64,000 nucleotides of DNA, taken from the NCBI RefSeq assembly GCF_016839145.1, contig NZ_CP069303.1, forward strand, positions 558,001-622,000, written 5' to 3'. The notes beneath the pieces are model-generated. The model saw nothing but the letters and a program-made list of their open reading frames with translations. It did no database searches and was not told the origin of the DNA. Of the stretch, positions 34,032 to 44,518 are shown piece by piece; the stretch's first letter is position 1, and each line of letters starts with the position of its first letter. Made by a program: the position numbers and the translations under genes. This stretch comes from Shinella sp. PSBB067 (GTDB lineage: Bacteria > Pseudomonadota > Alphaproteobacteria > Rhizobiales > Rhizobiaceae).

Positions 34032-34991
34032 TCAGAGCTCCAGCGCCGAAAGATCGGGCCCGAGCGGCACGATGCGGTTCGGGTTCAGCGACTTGATGGA
34101 ATAGTAGCCGTGCTTGATGTGGTCGATATTGACCGTGTCGCGCACGCCGGGAAGATCGAGCACGCGCTTGGTATAGGCCGAAAGCGCCGCATGGTCGGCA
34201 AGGCGCTGGCGGTTGCACTTGAAGAGGCCGTAATAGGCCGCGTCGAAGCGGATGAGCGTGACGAAGAGGCGGATGTCGGCCTCGGTGAAGGCGCTTCCGG
34301 TCAGGAACGGCCGCCCGTCGGCAAAGCGTGCTTCCAATTCGTCCAGCATGGCGAAGACGCCCTGGTAGGCCTCCTCATAGGCGACCTGCGTCGTGGCGAA
34401 GCCGGCGCGGTAGACGCCGTTGTTGAGCGCGGGATAGATGCGCTCGTTGAGGGCGTCGATCTCGGCGCGCAGGGCCTGCGGGTAGAGGTCGACGCTCTCG
34501 TCCGCCAGCGCGCCGAAGCCGGTGTTCAGCATCCGCACGATATCGGCGGACTCGTTGTTGACGATGGTCTTCCGCTCCTTGTCCCAGAGGACCGGAACGG
34601 TGGCGCGGCCGGTGAAGGTCGGCTCGGCGCGGGAATAGAGTTCGTGGAGATAGGTCGCGCCGTTGAGCGCGTCGCGGTCGGAGCCCGGAAAATCGCCGAA
34701 GCGCCAGCCCTGGTCGGAGAGCGCCGGCTCCACGACGGAAACGGAAATCACCTCTTCGAGCTTCTTCAGCTTGCGGGCGATCAGCGTGCGCGAGGCCCAG
34801 GGGCAGATGAGCGCGACATAAAGGTGGTAGCGGCCGCGTTCGGCGGCAAAGCCGCCGTCGCCCGTGGGGCCGGCGCTGCCGTCCGGCGTTACCCAGTTGC
34901 GGAAGCTCGATACCTGCCGCACGAAGCCGCCCCTGGCGTCCGTCGCCTGAACCGGCTGCCAGTCTTCCGTCCATTTGCCGTTGACGAGCAT
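34032..34991 (-). CDS. Glutathionyl-hydroquinone reductase (GHR/YqjG family)
   Basis: The 319-residue protein is a glutathione-transferase relative of the Xi class. The catalytic cysteine is in ALICPWASRTLIARKLK (about residue 65), and the C-terminal half carries the helical domain with AFTEADIRLFVTLIRFDAAY. Enzymes of this type reduce glutathionyl-hydroquinones, returning glutathione and hydroquinone, and so detoxify quinones. The N-terminus (MLVNGKWTEDWQPV) is standard. It forms a two-gene unit with the four-helix membrane protein. Confidence 0.92.
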   Translation of the reverse strand: MLVNGKWTEDWQPVQATDARGGFVRQVSSFRNWVTPDGSAGPTGDGGFAAERGRYHLYVALICPWASRTLIARKLKKLEEVISVSVVEPALSDQGWRFGDFPGSDRDALNGATYLHELYSRAEPTFTGRATVPVLWDKERKTIVNNESADIVRMLNTGFGALADESVDLYPQALRAEIDALNERIYPALNNGVYRAGFATTQVAYEEAYQGVFAMLDELEARFADGRPFLTGSAFTEADIRLFVTLIRFDAAYYGLFKCNRQRLADHAALSAYTKRVLDLPGVRDTVNIDHIKHGYYSIKSLNPNRIVPLGPDLSALEL

Positions 34992-35144
34992 CGCGTCACC
35001 TCGCTTCGGTTGTGTCTGGCTGGCCTACCGCCCGCGCGCGAAAACCGCAATTGCCCCGCGGATTGACACAGCGTTCACAAAGGCCGGCTTGTGGCGGATG
35101 GCCGCCTTCCGTTCGCAGGAACAGGTTGCGCTGCACGCAGGGCA

Positions 35145-35335
35145 CGCCCCTCATCCGGCCTGCCGGTCACCTTACTCCCCGCAAGGGGGGCGAAGGGGAT
35201 ATGCCGCACCGGCTTCCCCAGCCCTCGATGTTGCGTCAGGTACGTCCCCTCGGCAGGGCGATCGCATATGGAATTCGACGTCGCTGCCCTTTCCTTCTCC
35301 CCTCGGGGAAAAGGGGGTGGGGCAGCGGTGAGGGC
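35145..35335. repeat. Dispersed palindromic mosaic repeat, copy 1
   Basis: This part of the 381-base gap between the GHR and mutase genes holds no gene. It contains a CCCCTCATCCGGCCTGCCGG module with a CCCCGCAAGGGG hairpin, the core CATATGGAATTCGACG (35265-35280), and TTCTCCCCTCGGGGAAAAG (35295-35313). The same modules recur in five other gaps. Confidence 0.7.
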
Positions 35336-35372
35336 ACCCTCCGGACGCGCTTGCCCGCAACGCCGTTACCGC

Positions 35373-37505
35373 TCAGGCCATCAGCCGGTCGATCAGCGCC
35401 GAGGCGGCATCCGCGATGACCGTGCCCGGCGGGAAGATCGCGTCGGCGCCGGCCTTTTCCAGGTCGGCGAAGTCCTGCGGCGGGATCACGCCGCCGACGG
35501 CGATCAGCATGTCGCGCGCGCCGCGCTTGACGAGGGCGGCCTTCAGCTCGGGCACCAGCGTCAGGTGCCCGGCGGCCAGCGAGGAGGCGCCGACGATATG
35601 CGCACCCTCGCGGATGGCAAGCTCCGCCACCTCTTCCGGGGTCTGGAACATGGCCCCGACGATGACGTTGAAGCCGAGGTCGGCAAAGGCGGTGGCGATG
35701 ACCTTCTGGCCGCGGTCGTGCCCGTCCTGCCCCATCTTGGCGACGAGGATTGTGGGCTTCTCGCGCCGCGCCTTCCGGAAGCCGGCGACCTTGTCGACCG
35801 CCGTATTGAAGGCCCGGTCGTTGGCGCCCATCTCCTTGCGGTAGACGCCTGATATCGTGCGGATTTCCGCGACATGCCGGCCGAAGGCCTTTTCGAGCGC
35901 GAAGGCGATCTCGCCCACCGTGGCCCGCGCCCGCGCCGCCTTCACCGCGAATTCCAGCAGGTTGCCGTCGCCGCTTTTCGCGACCTCCGTCAGCCGGTCG
36001 AGCGCGCTTTCGGCCGCCGCCGTGTCGCGCGTGCCCTTGAGCTGCTGGAGCTTGGCGAGCTGGCGGGCGCGCACCTCGGAATTGTCGACCTTCAGCACGT
36101 CCACCTCGATGTCGCGCTCGGGCCGCGAGAAGTTGACGCCGACGACGGTCTGCTGGCCCGAGTCGATGCGCGCCTGCGTGCGGGCGGCGGCCTCCTCGAT
36201 GCGCAGCTTGGGAATGCCCTTCTCGATGGCTTTGGCCATGCCGCCGAGCGCCTCCACCTCCTCGATATGGGAGAGCGCGCGGGCGGCAAGGTCGTGCGTC
36301 AGCCGCTCGACATAGGCCGAGCCCCCCCAGGGATCGATGATGCGTGTCGTGCCGCTCTCCTTCTGCAGGAGGATCTGCGTGTTGCGGGCGATGCGGGCGG
36401 AATGGTCGGTCGGCAGCGCCAGCGCCTCGTCGAAGGAGTTGGTGTGCAGCGACTGGGTATGCCCCTGCGTCGCCGCCATCGCCTCCACCATGGTGCGCAT
36501 GATGTTGTTCATCGGGTCCTGCGCCGTCAACGACCAGCCGGAGGTCTGGCAATGGGTGCGCAGCGCCAGCGACCGGGCGTCCTTCGGCGCAAAGTTCTTC
36601 TTCATCAGCGCGGCCCAGATGAGGCGCGCGGCGCGCATCTTGGCGACCTCCATGAAGAAGTTCATGCCGATCGCCCAGAAGAAGGAAAGGCGCGGCGCGA
36701 AGGTGTCGATGTCGAGCCCGGCCGCGACCCCGGCCCGGGCATATTCGATGCCGTCGGCGATCGTATAGGCAAGCTCCAGGTCCGCCGTCGCCCCGGCCTC
36801 CTGCATGTGGTAGCCGGAGATCGAGATGGAGTTGAACTTCGGCATGCGCCGGCTGGTATAGCTGAAGATGTCGGAGATGATCCGCATCGAGGGCTGCGGC
36901 GGGTAGATATAGGTGTTGCGGACCATGAACTCCTTGAGGATGTCGTTCTGGATGGTCCCGGACAGCTTGTCCTCGGAAACGCCCTGTTCCTCCGCCGCGA
37001 CGATGAAGAGCGCCATGATCGGCAGCACCGCGCCGTTCATGGTCATGGAAACGCTCATCTGGTCGAGCGGGATGCCGTCGAAGAGCTGGCGCATGTCGAG
37101 GATCGAATCGATCGCGACGCCCGCCATGCCGACATCGCCGGCAACGCGCGGATGGTCGCTGTCATAGCCGCGGTGGGTGGCAAGGTCGAAGGCGACGGAC
37201 AGGCCCTTCTGCCCGGCCGCCAGGTTGCGGCGGTAGAAGGCGTTGGATTCCTCCGCCGTCGAGAAGCCGGCATATTGCCGGATCGTCCAGGGCTGCTGGA
37301 CATACATGGTCGGGTAGGGGCCGCGCAGATAGGGCGCCGCGCCCGGCCAGGTGTCCAGATAGGAAAGGCCGGAAAGGTCCGCCTCGCCATAGGCGCCGGC
37401 GACGGCGATGTCCTCCGGCGTCAGCCACCCGGCCTCGCCGGTTGCCGCGGCGGGCGCCGGCGTTCTCGACCAGGCGATGGAGGCGAAATCGGGAATCCGG
37501 CTCAT
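35373..37505 (-). CDS. Methylmalonyl-CoA mutase, large catalytic subunit
   Basis: The enzyme interconverts methylmalonyl-CoA and succinyl-CoA with adenosylcobalamin. The 710-residue chain has a TIM-barrel substrate domain ([20 protein letters not shown] near residue 82) and a C-terminal B12-binding domain with [20 protein letters not shown] (DxHxxG, near residue 600). Both domains look complete. In rhizobia it is called bhbA or mutB/scpA. The small subunit gene lies upstream on the same strand, but 406 bases of repeat DNA separate them, so the usual tight coupling is absent. Confidence 0.96.
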   Translation of the reverse strand: MSRIPDFASIAWSRTPAPAAATGEAGWLTPEDIAVAGAYGEADLSGLSYLDTWPGAAPYLRGPYPTMYVQQPWTIRQYAGFSTAEESNAFYRRNLAAGQKGLSVAFDLATHRGYDSDHPRVAGDVGMAGVAIDSILDMRQLFDGIPLDQMSVSMTMNGAVLPIMALFIVAAEEQGVSEDKLSGTIQNDILKEFMVRNTYIYPPQPSMRIISDIFSYTSRRMPKFNSISISGYHMQEAGATADLELAYTIADGIEYARAGVAAGLDIDTFAPRLSFFWAIGMNFFMEVAKMRAARLIWAALMKKNFAPKDARSLALRTHCQTSGWSLTAQDPMNNIMRTMVEAMAATQGHTQSLHTNSFDEALALPTDHSARIARNTQILLQKESGTTRIIDPWGGSAYVERLTHDLAARALSHIEEVEALGGMAKAIEKGIPKLRIEEAAARTQARIDSGQQTVVGVNFSRPERDIEVDVLKVDNSEVRARQLAKLQQLKGTRDTAAAESALDRLTEVAKSGDGNLLEFAVKAARARATVGEIAFALEKAFGRHVAEIRTISGVYRKEMGANDRAFNTAVDKVAGFRKARREKPTILVAKMGQDGHDRGQKVIATAFADLGFNVIVGAMFQTPEEVAELAIREGAHIVGASSLAAGHLTLVPELKAALVKRGARDMLIAVGGVIPPQDFADLEKAGADAIFPPGTVIADAASALIDRLMA

Positions 37506-37543
37506 GCGGCGGCTCCTTTGATGCGGCGTTGCGCTGCGGTTTC

Positions 37544-37900
37544 ATCCCCCTCTGCGGGCGTCTCCTTCACGAGTGGGGAGATCGGATGGAGCGCCGTCTT
37601 GCCCGTCGCCAGCCTTGCCGATCGAGCGGGGACCGTGCCTCTTGCCGGTCTCGCTCCCTGGAGGCAGGGCGATTGCATATGGAATTCGGCGGGTGCCACC
37701 TGCCCCTTTACCCCCGCGGGGAGAAGGTCGCGGCAGCGGGATGAAGGGGAGCCGCAGGCAAAATTCGTCCTGCTTGCCCCCTCATAAGGCCCTTCGGGCC
37801 ACCTTCTCCCCGGCGGGGAGAAGGAAAAAGCGGCAGCGACCCGCCCTGTACGGTTGCCCTGTCCCTGTAGGGGGGAAGCCCGGCGGGGCAGAGGGGGATA
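37544..37900. repeat. Dispersed palindromic mosaic repeats between the mutase genes, copy 2
   Basis: This stretch holds several repeat modules and no gene: ATATGGAATTCGG (37678-37690), a CCCCCGCGGGG hairpin, and CCTTCTCCCC/GGGGAGAAGG (37802-37811 and 37815-37824). They resemble the modules at 35145, 42370, 55050, 59596 and 61596. The region splits the mutase genes. Confidence 0.7.
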
Positions 37901-37911
37901 GGCCGTGCCCA

Positions 37912-39333
37912 TCACGCCGCCTCCACGCAATCGGCCAGCAGCACCGGCCGCAGCCCTGCCGGCGCGGTCTCATCGAGGGGGCCGAGCACCGTCACCGGCC
38001 GCTCGTCCTTCAGGGGAAACAGCGTCGTGCCGACGATGGGCCGCGCCTTGCGCGCCGCCCGCGCCGCCTCGACCATGGCCCGGACCGCGCCCGAGGCGAT
38101 GGCGGCCGAAAGCCCGCCCTTCCTCTCGATATCCGTGAAGATCTCCCACGCCTTTTCCGCCAGCCCTTCCGTCAGCGCCTCGATGCCGCCCGCGCCGGCG
38201 GCGGGGTCGGCGACATGGGCAAGGTTGCTTTCGGTGATCAGCACCACCTGCGTGTTGCGGGCGATGCGGCGGGCAAAGGGATCGGGCACGCCGAGCGCCA
38301 GCGTGTGCGCAAGCACGGTGATCTCGTCCGCCCCGCCGGTGCCGGCGGAAAAGACGGCGATGGTGCTGCGCAGGATGTTGGTTTCCGGGTCGCGCCGCGT
38401 CAGCATGCGCCAGCTCGTCTCGGCGTGGAGATGCGCGGGCTTCGGCTCGGAAATGCCGCAGGCCGCCTGCATGCGGGCATGGATCAGCCGCGCCGCGCGC
38501 ATCTTCGTCGTGGTGAGGAACTGGTCCTGGTCGGCGGCAAGCGACAGCGAAGTCGCCGCGAAGATGTCTTCCGGCGCGACGCCCGCAGCATCGAGCAGGC
38601 GCAGGCTTTCCGCCAGCGCCGCCGCGACGATGGCAAGCTCCAGCGCCTCGCTGGCCCCCGCATTGTGCGCGAGCCGCCCGTCGGCATTCAGCACGGAACC
38701 GGAAAAGCCGAAGCCGATCAGTTCCCTGGCAAGGCCGGCGAGCGCGCCGCTTTCATCGCCGCCACCGGCAAGCGCCGTGGTGAAGGGATCGAGCCCGAAA
38801 TGCACCGGCGCCGCCTGCGCGCCGGCCTCGGCGAGCGCGCGGGCAAGCGTCGTCGCGAGCGCCCGGTCGGCAAAGCCGGCCTCGAGGCGCAGCGAGAAGG
38901 GGGCTGCGGCGCGCGCGGCGGCGGTCTTGCGGAAGGCGGTCTCGCTGCCGGCCGCAATGCCCGTGCCGTGCGCGGCGGCGCTGCCGCGGAAGACGAGGGA
39001 GATACCCGTCGCGCCGTTTTCGAGGTCGTCGGCCATCTGCACGCGGGCGCGCACGGGGTCGGCATCGTCGCGGCGCTGGTTGACGGTCCAGGCATCGCCG
39101 GCATGCGGCGTGGCGGCATGGCTGTGGGCGAGGGGAACCGCGCCGTCGTGGCGGCTGTAGATCGGCCGGATGGCAAGGCCGTCGTCGCTGTGCGAGACGA
39201 GGCTCGCCTCGAAGTCCGCGCCCTTCAGCGCCTTTTCCGCAAGCCTGCGCCAGCCCGCCTCGTCAAGCGGCGCAAAGCCCGCGTCTTTCAATATGCTCGC
39301 GTCCATGCCGTCGCGCTCTCCGTTTTCCGGCAT
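37912..39333 (-). CDS. Methylmalonyl-CoA mutase, small subunit
   Basis: The 473-residue protein resembles the large subunit's TIM-barrel domain but has no B12-binding DxHxxG motif, as expected for the non-catalytic partner. Recognised segments include [17 protein letters not shown] and RDPETNILRSTIAVFSAGTG, with RRIARNTQVVLITESNL near residue 355. It pairs with the downstream large subunit. Start codon: ATG 39333 (GGAT site) or ATG 39306 (GGAG site). No cobalamin riboswitch was seen upstream. Confidence 0.92.
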   Translation of the reverse strand: MPENGERDGMDASILKDAGFAPLDEAGWRRLAEKALKGADFEASLVSHSDDGLAIRPIYSRHDGAVPLAHSHAATPHAGDAWTVNQRRDDADPVRARVQMADDLENGATGISLVFRGSAAAHGTGIAAGSETAFRKTAAARAAAPFSLRLEAGFADRALATTLARALAEAGAQAAPVHFGLDPFTTALAGGGDESGALAGLARELIGFGFSGSVLNADGRLAHNAGASEALELAIVAAALAESLRLLDAAGVAPEDIFAATSLSLAADQDQFLTTTKMRAARLIHARMQAACGISEPKPAHLHAETSWRMLTRRDPETNILRSTIAVFSAGTGGADEITVLAHTLALGVPDPFARRIARNTQVVLITESNLAHVADPAAGAGGIEALTEGLAEKAWEIFTDIERKGGLSAAIASGAVRAMVEAARAARKARPIVGTTLFPLKDERPVTVLGPLDETAPAGLRPVLLADCVEAA

Positions 39334-39541
39334 TTCTATCCATCCCGGATACCGCGTAAAGCGCCACTTTGGTAGAGTGACGTTCGGGTGACATCCGGCG
39401 AGGATTGTGGCGCGCAAGCCTGACGCCAGCCGCAATTGCCACAATTATGGCAGGGTCGTGGACCTAATTTGCCTTTCGTTAGTTAGTGATTCAGCCTCCT
39501 CGTCCATCCTGCCTTCCCGACAATCGGATACCGACGCTTTC

Positions 39542-40318
39542 ATGACAGACACCGCGCTTTCCCGCCGCCGCTTCCTCCAGTTCTCCGGCCTCGCCCTGGC
39601 AAGCGGCCTTGCCGGCTGCACCTCGTCCATGAACACGGACCGTTTCCGCGAGGAGACGCGGCCCTATTTCCGCAATCCCGCGCTGGAAGGCCGGCCGGAA
39701 TATATCGACAACCGCCAGCCGATCGGCCTTTACGGCCAGACGCCGCCCTCGGGCCTGCTGCCCGAATCCTCGCGCTATGCGGCGATCTACGGCCCGGTCT
39801 ATGACGGCGGTTACCAGGTGCCGGCCGTGCCTTACCAGCAGATCGATGCGCGCTTCTACCGCCAGGAGGTGGAGAGCCCTTTCGCTGAAAAGCCCGGCAC
39901 GATCATCGTCGATACGGGCAACCGCTTCCTCTACCTCATCCTGCCGTCCGGCCGCGCCATGCGCTACGGCGTCGGCATCGGCAGGCAGGGCTTTGCCTGG
40001 TCGGGCCGCGGCGTCATCCAGTGGAAGCAGGCCTGGCCGAAATGGACGCCGCCGGACGAGATGGTCAAGCGCCAGCCGGAACTCGTCAAATATTCCGGCG
40101 CCAACGGCGGCATGCCCGGCGGCCTCAACAACCCGCTCGGCGCCCGCGCGCTCTACATCTTCCAGAACGGCCAGGACACGCTCTACCGCCTGCACGGCTC
40201 GCCGGAATGGAAATCGATCGGCAAGGCCGTGTCCTCCGGCTGCGTGCGCATGCTGAACCAGGATGTGATCGACCTCTACGACCGCGTGAAGGGCAAGGCG
40301 CCGATCCTGGTGATCTGA
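39542..40318 (+). CDS. L,D-transpeptidase, Tat lipoprotein
   Basis: The 258-residue protein carries a twin-arginine signal and lipobox: SRRRFLQFSGLALASGLAGC, with lipid attachment at Cys. It should sit in the envelope, anchored by lipid. The catalytic YkuD domain spans roughly residues 115-255, with the histidine in YRLHGSPEW and the nucleophile in VSSGCVRMLN (usual form SHGCVRM; serine replaces the histidine before glycine). Such enzymes crosslink peptidoglycan (3-3 bonds) or attach proteins to it. The ATG at 39542 is preferred to upstream codons, which would bury the signal. Confidence 0.92.
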   Translation: MTDTALSRRRFLQFSGLALASGLAGCTSSMNTDRFREETRPYFRNPALEGRPEYIDNRQPIGLYGQTPPSGLLPESSRYAAIYGPVYDGGYQVPAVPYQQIDARFYRQEVESPFAEKPGTIIVDTGNRFLYLILPSGRAMRYGVGIGRQGFAWSGRGVIQWKQAWPKWTPPDEMVKRQPELVKYSGANGGMPGGLNNPLGARALYIFQNGQDTLYRLHGSPEWKSIGKAVSSGCVRMLNQDVIDLYDRVKGKAPILVI

Positions 40319-40511
40319 GGGGCGCTTGCTTCTCCGTCGCTCTCGCTCTCGGCCTCAAGCGGCCCGCTCTGTCGCCAGACAACGTCTCCTCCGTCATCTT
40401 CGGCCTTGAGCCGGATGACGTCGGCGGGTGGGTGAGGGCGCAGCACGGCAGCCGATGACCCTCCGGGGGGCCGTTCAGCGGTCTGCAAGGCGCTGAGGCA
40501 ATCTCTGCGGC

Positions 40512-41174
40512 TTACGCTGCCGGCGAAATCAGATACGCCCCATCGACCTGCGGCAGGTCGCCGGAAGCAATGGCCTTGCCGCCCTCCATCCGCACCTTGC
40601 CTTCGGCAACGAGCCGCAGCGCCAGCGGGTAGCTGCGGTGCTCCACGGTGAGCACCCGCGCGGCGAGCGTGTCGGCGGTATCGGCCGGCAGGACCGGCAC
40701 GGCCGCCTGCACGATCACCGGGCCTTCATCCATGCCCTCGGTCACGAAATGCACCGTGCAGCCCGCAAGGCGCATGCCGGCTTCGATGGCGCGCTGGTGC
40801 GTGTGGAGGCCGGGGAAGAGCGGGAGCAGGGAAGGGTGGATGTTGAGGATGCGGCCTTCATGGCGCTTGATGAAGGTGCCGGAGAGCAGGCGCATGTAGC
40901 CGGCGAGGCAGATGATGTCGGGCGAGAGCGCGTCGAGCGCATTGAGGATCGCCGCCTCGTGGGCTTCCTTGCCGGCGAAGTCCCGGCGCAGGAAGGTGCG
41001 GGTCGCGATGCCCAGCGCCTCGGCCTTGGCGAGGCCGCCGGCCTCGGCCTTGTCGGAGAAGACCGCGACGATCTCGGCCGGGAAATCCGGGGCCTCGGCC
41101 GCCTTCGCCAGCGCCAGCATGTTGGAGCCGCCGCCGGAAATGAAGGCGACGACGCGCTTGCGGGGCGACGTCAT
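40512..41174 (-). CDS. purN: Phosphoribosylglycinamide formyltransferase
   Basis: PurN transfers a formyl group from 10-formyl-tetrahydrofolate to GAR in purine synthesis. The 220-residue protein begins [20 protein letters not shown] with the substrate-binding loop, and contains [20 protein letters not shown], with the catalytic His, and the later [17 protein letters not shown] with the catalytic Asp. Its ATG overlaps the purM stop codon by four bases (ATGA), so the two are coupled. The order purM-purN is typical. Confidence 0.97.
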   Translation of the reverse strand: MTSPRKRVVAFISGGGSNMLALAKAAEAPDFPAEIVAVFSDKAEAGGLAKAEALGIATRTFLRRDFAGKEAHEAAILNALDALSPDIICLAGYMRLLSGTFIKRHEGRILNIHPSLLPLFPGLHTHQRAIEAGMRLAGCTVHFVTEGMDEGPVIVQAAVPVLPADTADTLAARVLTVEHRSYPLALRLVAEGKVRMEGGKAIASGDLPQVDGAYLISPAA

Positions 41175-42244
41175 AGGGCGAGCGTGCCGTTGTAAATCGT
41201 GCCGGCCGCGCCCTCTTGACGGGCGACCATGCGGCCGAGGCGGAAGACGGTTTCACCTTCGGCGGCAAGCGCGGCGGAGACCGCATCGGCCTTGTCGGCG
41301 GGAACGACGGCGATCATGCCGACGCCGCAGTTGAAGGTGCGCAGCATTTCCTTCGCTTCCACGCCGCCCGTCCTGGCGAGCCAGGAGAAGACGGCCGGGG
41401 CCTTGACCGCGTCGAGGTCGATCTCGGCGGCAAGATGCTTGGGCAGCACGCGCGGGATGTTTTCCGGGAAGCCGCCGCCGGTGATATGCGCCAGCGCCTT
41501 GATCGCCCCCGTCTCGCGGATCGCTTTCAGCAGCGGCTTCACATAGATCTTCGTCGGCGTCAGCAGGGCCTCGCCGAGGCTCTTTTCGTCGTCGAACGGG
41601 GCGGGCGCATCCCAGGCAAGGCCGGAGAGCGTCACGATCTTGCGCACCAGCGAATAGCCGTTGGAGTGGACGCCCGAGGAGGCAAGGCCGAGGATGACGT
41701 CGCCTTCGGCGATGTCGCCCGCCGGCAGCAGTTGTCCGCGCTCGGCCGCGCCCACGGCAAAGCCCGCAAGGTCGTAATCGCCATGCGAATACATGCCGGG
41801 CATTTCGGCGGTCTCGCCGCCGATCAGCGCGCAGCCGGCCTGCCGGCAGCCCTCGGCTATGCCCTCGACGATGGCCGCGCCCTGTTCGGGATCGAGCTTG
41901 CCGGTGGCGAAATAGTCGAGGAAGAAGAGGGGTTCGGCGCCCTGCACCACCAGGTCGTTGACGCACATGGCGACGAGGTCGATGCCGACCGTGTCGTGGC
42001 GGTCCGCGTCGATGGCGATCTTCAGCTTGGTGCCGACGCCGTCGTTGGCGGCCACGAGCACCGGATCCTTGAAGCCGGCGGCCCTGAGGTCGAACAGGCC
42101 GCCGAAGCCGCCGATCTCGCCGTCCGCGCCGGGGCGGCGCGTGGAGCGCACCGCCGGCTTGATCTTCTCGACCATCAGGTTGCCCGCGTCGATGTCGACG
42201 CCCGCATCGCTGTAGGTCAGACCGTTCTTTTCCGACTGGCTCAT
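41171..42244 (-). CDS. purM: Phosphoribosylformylglycinamidine cyclo-ligase
   Basis: PurM closes the imidazole ring of AIR using ATP. The 357-residue protein shows the family sequences: [20 protein letters not shown] at the start, [20 protein letters not shown], and [14 protein letters not shown] with the ATP-grasp-independent phosphate-binding glycine and glutamate. The start ATG at 42244 follows the family's N-terminus ([11 protein letters not shown]). An earlier frame to 42298 is not used. It leads the minus-strand purM-purN pair, divergent from the AI-2E permease gene. Confidence 0.97.
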   Translation of the reverse strand: MSQSEKNGLTYSDAGVDIDAGNLMVEKIKPAVRSTRRPGADGEIGGFGGLFDLRAAGFKDPVLVAANDGVGTKLKIAIDADRHDTVGIDLVAMCVNDLVVQGAEPLFFLDYFATGKLDPEQGAAIVEGIAEGCRQAGCALIGGETAEMPGMYSHGDYDLAGFAVGAAERGQLLPAGDIAEGDVILGLASSGVHSNGYSLVRKIVTLSGLAWDAPAPFDDEKSLGEALLTPTKIYVKPLLKAIRETGAIKALAHITGGGFPENIPRVLPKHLAAEIDLDAVKAPAVFSWLARTGGVEAKEMLRTFNCGVGMIAVVPADKADAVSAALAAEGETVFRLGRMVARQEGAAGTIYNGTLAL

Positions 42245-42369
42245 GCTCTCGTCTCCGGCTCGCGCGCTGTTCGCGCCCGATTGGCATGATGGGGGCACAA
42301 GTGCAAGAAGAATGCCGGGAAAGCCGGGATTTTTTCACCGATTTGCCGCAAGGTCCTGCCGCAGAAGTG

Positions 42370-42490
42370 CCCCTCACCCCAGCCCTCTCCCCGCCGGCGG
42401 GGAGAGGGGACGCACCCTGCGCAACGGGGAAATCGGGGAAAACGATGCGGCATATCCCTTCTTCCCGCAGCCGGGAGAAGGCGGCGGCGG
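42370..42490. repeat. Dispersed palindromic mosaic repeat, copy 3
   Basis: A perfect 26-bp palindrome, CCCTCTCCCCGCC with its inverted copy (42383-42408), sits in the 368-base gap between purM and the permease gene. It is followed by CATATCCCTTCTTCCC and GGGAGAAGG (42451-42481). There is no gene. It belongs to the dispersed repeat family seen in five other gaps. Confidence 0.7.
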
Positions 42491-42612
42491 CCGGATCAGG
42501 GGCTGTCGCCTCGAAAACGGGCATCAGGGCTTTTCCCCGCCGAGCCTTGACCTTTCTCGGCCGCGCATCCTATCTCGTCTGCAAACGGCGGCAGAACACG
42601 GGAAAGAGCACG

Positions 42613-43743
42613 ATGGCAGCCCATATCAGCGGCGCGGGACTGAAGCGGCAGGTGGTCTTCTGGCTCATCGCGCTCGCCTTCTTCGTCCTCTTCCTGCTCG
42701 TCTTCTCCGACATCCTGCTGCCCTTCATCGCCGGCATGGCGCTCGCCTATTTCCTCGACCCGGTGGCCGACCGGCTGGAGCGCATCGGCCTTTCCCGCAT
42801 GATGGCGACGGTGGTGATCCTGATCGCCTTCGTCGTGCTCTTCGCGCTGTCGCTGATGATCGTCATCCCGCTGCTCGCCACCCAGGCGGCCGATTTCCTG
42901 GAAAAGCTGCCGGGCTATGTCAGCCAGCTCCAGGGGCTGGTGGCGAGCTTCAATCCCGATCTCCTGCCCAAATGGATCAGCAGCCAGATGGGCACGATCA
43001 AGCAGAGCTTCTCCTCCATCCTCGCCGAGGGCGCGGGCTTCCTCGGCACGGTCTTCAAGCAGCTCTGGAATTCCGGCATGGCGCTGGTCAACATCGTCTC
43101 GCTGCTCGTCATCACGCCGGTCGTCGCCTTCTACCTGCTGCTCGACTGGGACCGCATGATCGCCAAGGTGGATAGCTGGGTGCCGCGCGACCATGTCGAC
43201 AACGTGCGCCAGATCGCCAGCGAGATGGATGCGGCGATCGCCGGCTTCGTGCGCGGGCAGGGCTCCATCTGCATCATTCTCGGCCTGTATTACGGCGTGG
43301 GCCTGTCCTTCGCCGGCCTCAATTTCGGCCTGCTGATCGGCCTTTTCGCCGGCCTCATCAGCTTCATCCCCTATGTCGGCTCGCTGGTCGGGCTGGTGCT
43401 GGCCATCGGCGTCGCCGTCGTGCAGTTCTGGCCGGATTACTGGATGGTCGTGCTCGTCGCCGCCATCTTCTTCTCCGGCCAGTTCATCGAGGGCAACATC
43501 CTCCAGCCGAAGCTCGTCGGCTCGCGCGTCGGGCTGCATCCCGTCTGGCTGATGTTCGCGCTGGTCGCCTTCGGCGCGCTGTTCGGCTTCGTCGGCCTGA
43601 TGATCGCCGTGCCGGCGGCCGCCGCCGTGGGCGTGCTTGTCCGCTTCGGCCTCAGGCGTTACCTTGACAGCGACCTTTATTATGGGGCGAGCAAGCCCGT
43701 TCTCCTCGAAGAGAGCACGCCGGAAGAGCAGCGGTGGCAGTAA
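42613..43743 (+). CDS. AI-2E family permease
   Basis: The 376-residue protein has about eight membrane spans, with typical AI-2E elements: LLPFIAGMALAYFLDPVADR near residue 35, the later GLYYGVGLSFAGLNFGLLIG, and the C-terminal EGNILQPKLVGSRVGLHPVW motif. Members export varied molecules. The family name comes from a reported autoinducer-2 transporter, but most have other or unknown substrates. The start ATG at 42613 is chosen; the long frame to 42286 passes through repeat DNA. The Hda-like gene overlaps or begins just after its stop codon. Confidence 0.92.
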   Translation: MAAHISGAGLKRQVVFWLIALAFFVLFLLVFSDILLPFIAGMALAYFLDPVADRLERIGLSRMMATVVILIAFVVLFALSLMIVIPLLATQAADFLEKLPGYVSQLQGLVASFNPDLLPKWISSQMGTIKQSFSSILAEGAGFLGTVFKQLWNSGMALVNIVSLLVITPVVAFYLLLDWDRMIAKVDSWVPRDHVDNVRQIASEMDAAIAGFVRGQGSICIILGLYYGVGLSFAGLNFGLLIGLFAGLISFIPYVGSLVGLVLAIGVAVVQFWPDYWMVVLVAAIFFSGQFIEGNILQPKLVGSRVGLHPVWLMFALVAFGALFGFVGLMIAVPAAAAVGVLVRFGLRRYLDSDLYYGASKPVLLEESTPEEQRWQ

Positions 43744-43760
43744 GAGTACCCGAGAACCCC

Positions 43761-44456
43761 ATGACGTCGCGCAAGACCGCCGAACAGTTGCCGCTGGCCT
43801 TTGGGCACGACCCCGCGACGGGTCGCGACGACCTGCTCGTCGCCGGCCCGGTGGACGCGGCCGTGGCGATGATCGATGCCTGGCCGCACTGGCCGGCCCC
43901 GGTGGTCGTCATCGCCGGGCCGGTCGGCTCGGGCAAGTCGCACCTTGCCGCCATCTGGCGCGCGAAGGCCGGCGCGGCGCTGATCGAGGCGAAGGCGGGG
44001 CAGGGCGCGGAGGAAGCGGCCGGGCGCGGCCCCGTCCTCATCGAGGATGCCGACCGCAACGGCTTCGACGACCGCACGCTGTTCCACATCATCAACAATG
44101 TGCGCCAGCACGGCCATACGCTGCTCATCACCAGCCGCCTCTGGCCGATGTCCTGGCCGGTCGACCTGCCGGACCTGCGCTCCCGCCTCAAGGCGGCGAC
44201 CGTGGTGGAGATCGGCGAGCCGGACGACGAACTGCTCTCGCAGGTCATCGTCAAGCTCTTCGCCGACCGCCAGCTCTTCGTCGACGACAGGCTGGTCGCC
44301 TATATCGTCGCCCGCATGGAACGCTCGCTGGAAGCGGCGCAGACGCTGGTCGAGCGCCTCGACCGCCTCGCGCTCGCCCGCGGCAGCCGCATCACGCGCT
44401 CGCTGGCGCAGGAGGTGCTGGGGGAAATGGTGGGCAGCGGGGATTTCGGGGAGTAG
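43761..44456 (+). CDS. Hda-like DnaA-related regulatory ATPase
   Basis: The protein (231 residues from ATG 43761) resembles the DnaA AAA+ domain. It begins AEQLPLAFGHDPATGRDDLL and has a Walker A motif in IAGPVGSGKSHLAAIW and a Walker B-like VLIEDADRN, then ITSRLWPMSWPVDLPDLRSR with the arginine-rich sensor. Hda-type proteins, with the sliding clamp, promote ATP hydrolysis by DnaA and so limit new starts of replication. The N-terminal EQLPL is the likely clamp-binding motif. A GTG at 43734, inside the permease gene, has a good ribosome site (GGAAGAG) and may be the actual start. Confidence 0.9.
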   Translation: MTSRKTAEQLPLAFGHDPATGRDDLLVAGPVDAAVAMIDAWPHWPAPVVVIAGPVGSGKSHLAAIWRAKAGAALIEAKAGQGAEEAAGRGPVLIEDADRNGFDDRTLFHIINNVRQHGHTLLITSRLWPMSWPVDLPDLRSRLKAATVVEIGEPDDELLSQVIVKLFADRQLFVDDRLVAYIVARMERSLEAAQTLVERLDRLALARGSRITRSLAQEVLGEMVGSGDFGE

Positions 44457-44518
44457 GTCCGGATGAGGGGCAAAGCTCCGCACACGATTGTCCCCCGAAT
44501 TCCACCGCCCCCGATTGA

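Noticed and set aside
37544..37900. CRISPR-like array
   Set aside because: The hairpin units differ in length and spacing and there are no regular spacers or cas genes. They are dispersed palindromic repeats.
37506..39541. Cobalamin riboswitch near the B12-dependent mutase genes
   Set aside because: No B12-box (AGYCMGgAgaCCkGCcd-like) sequence was found upstream of either subunit gene.
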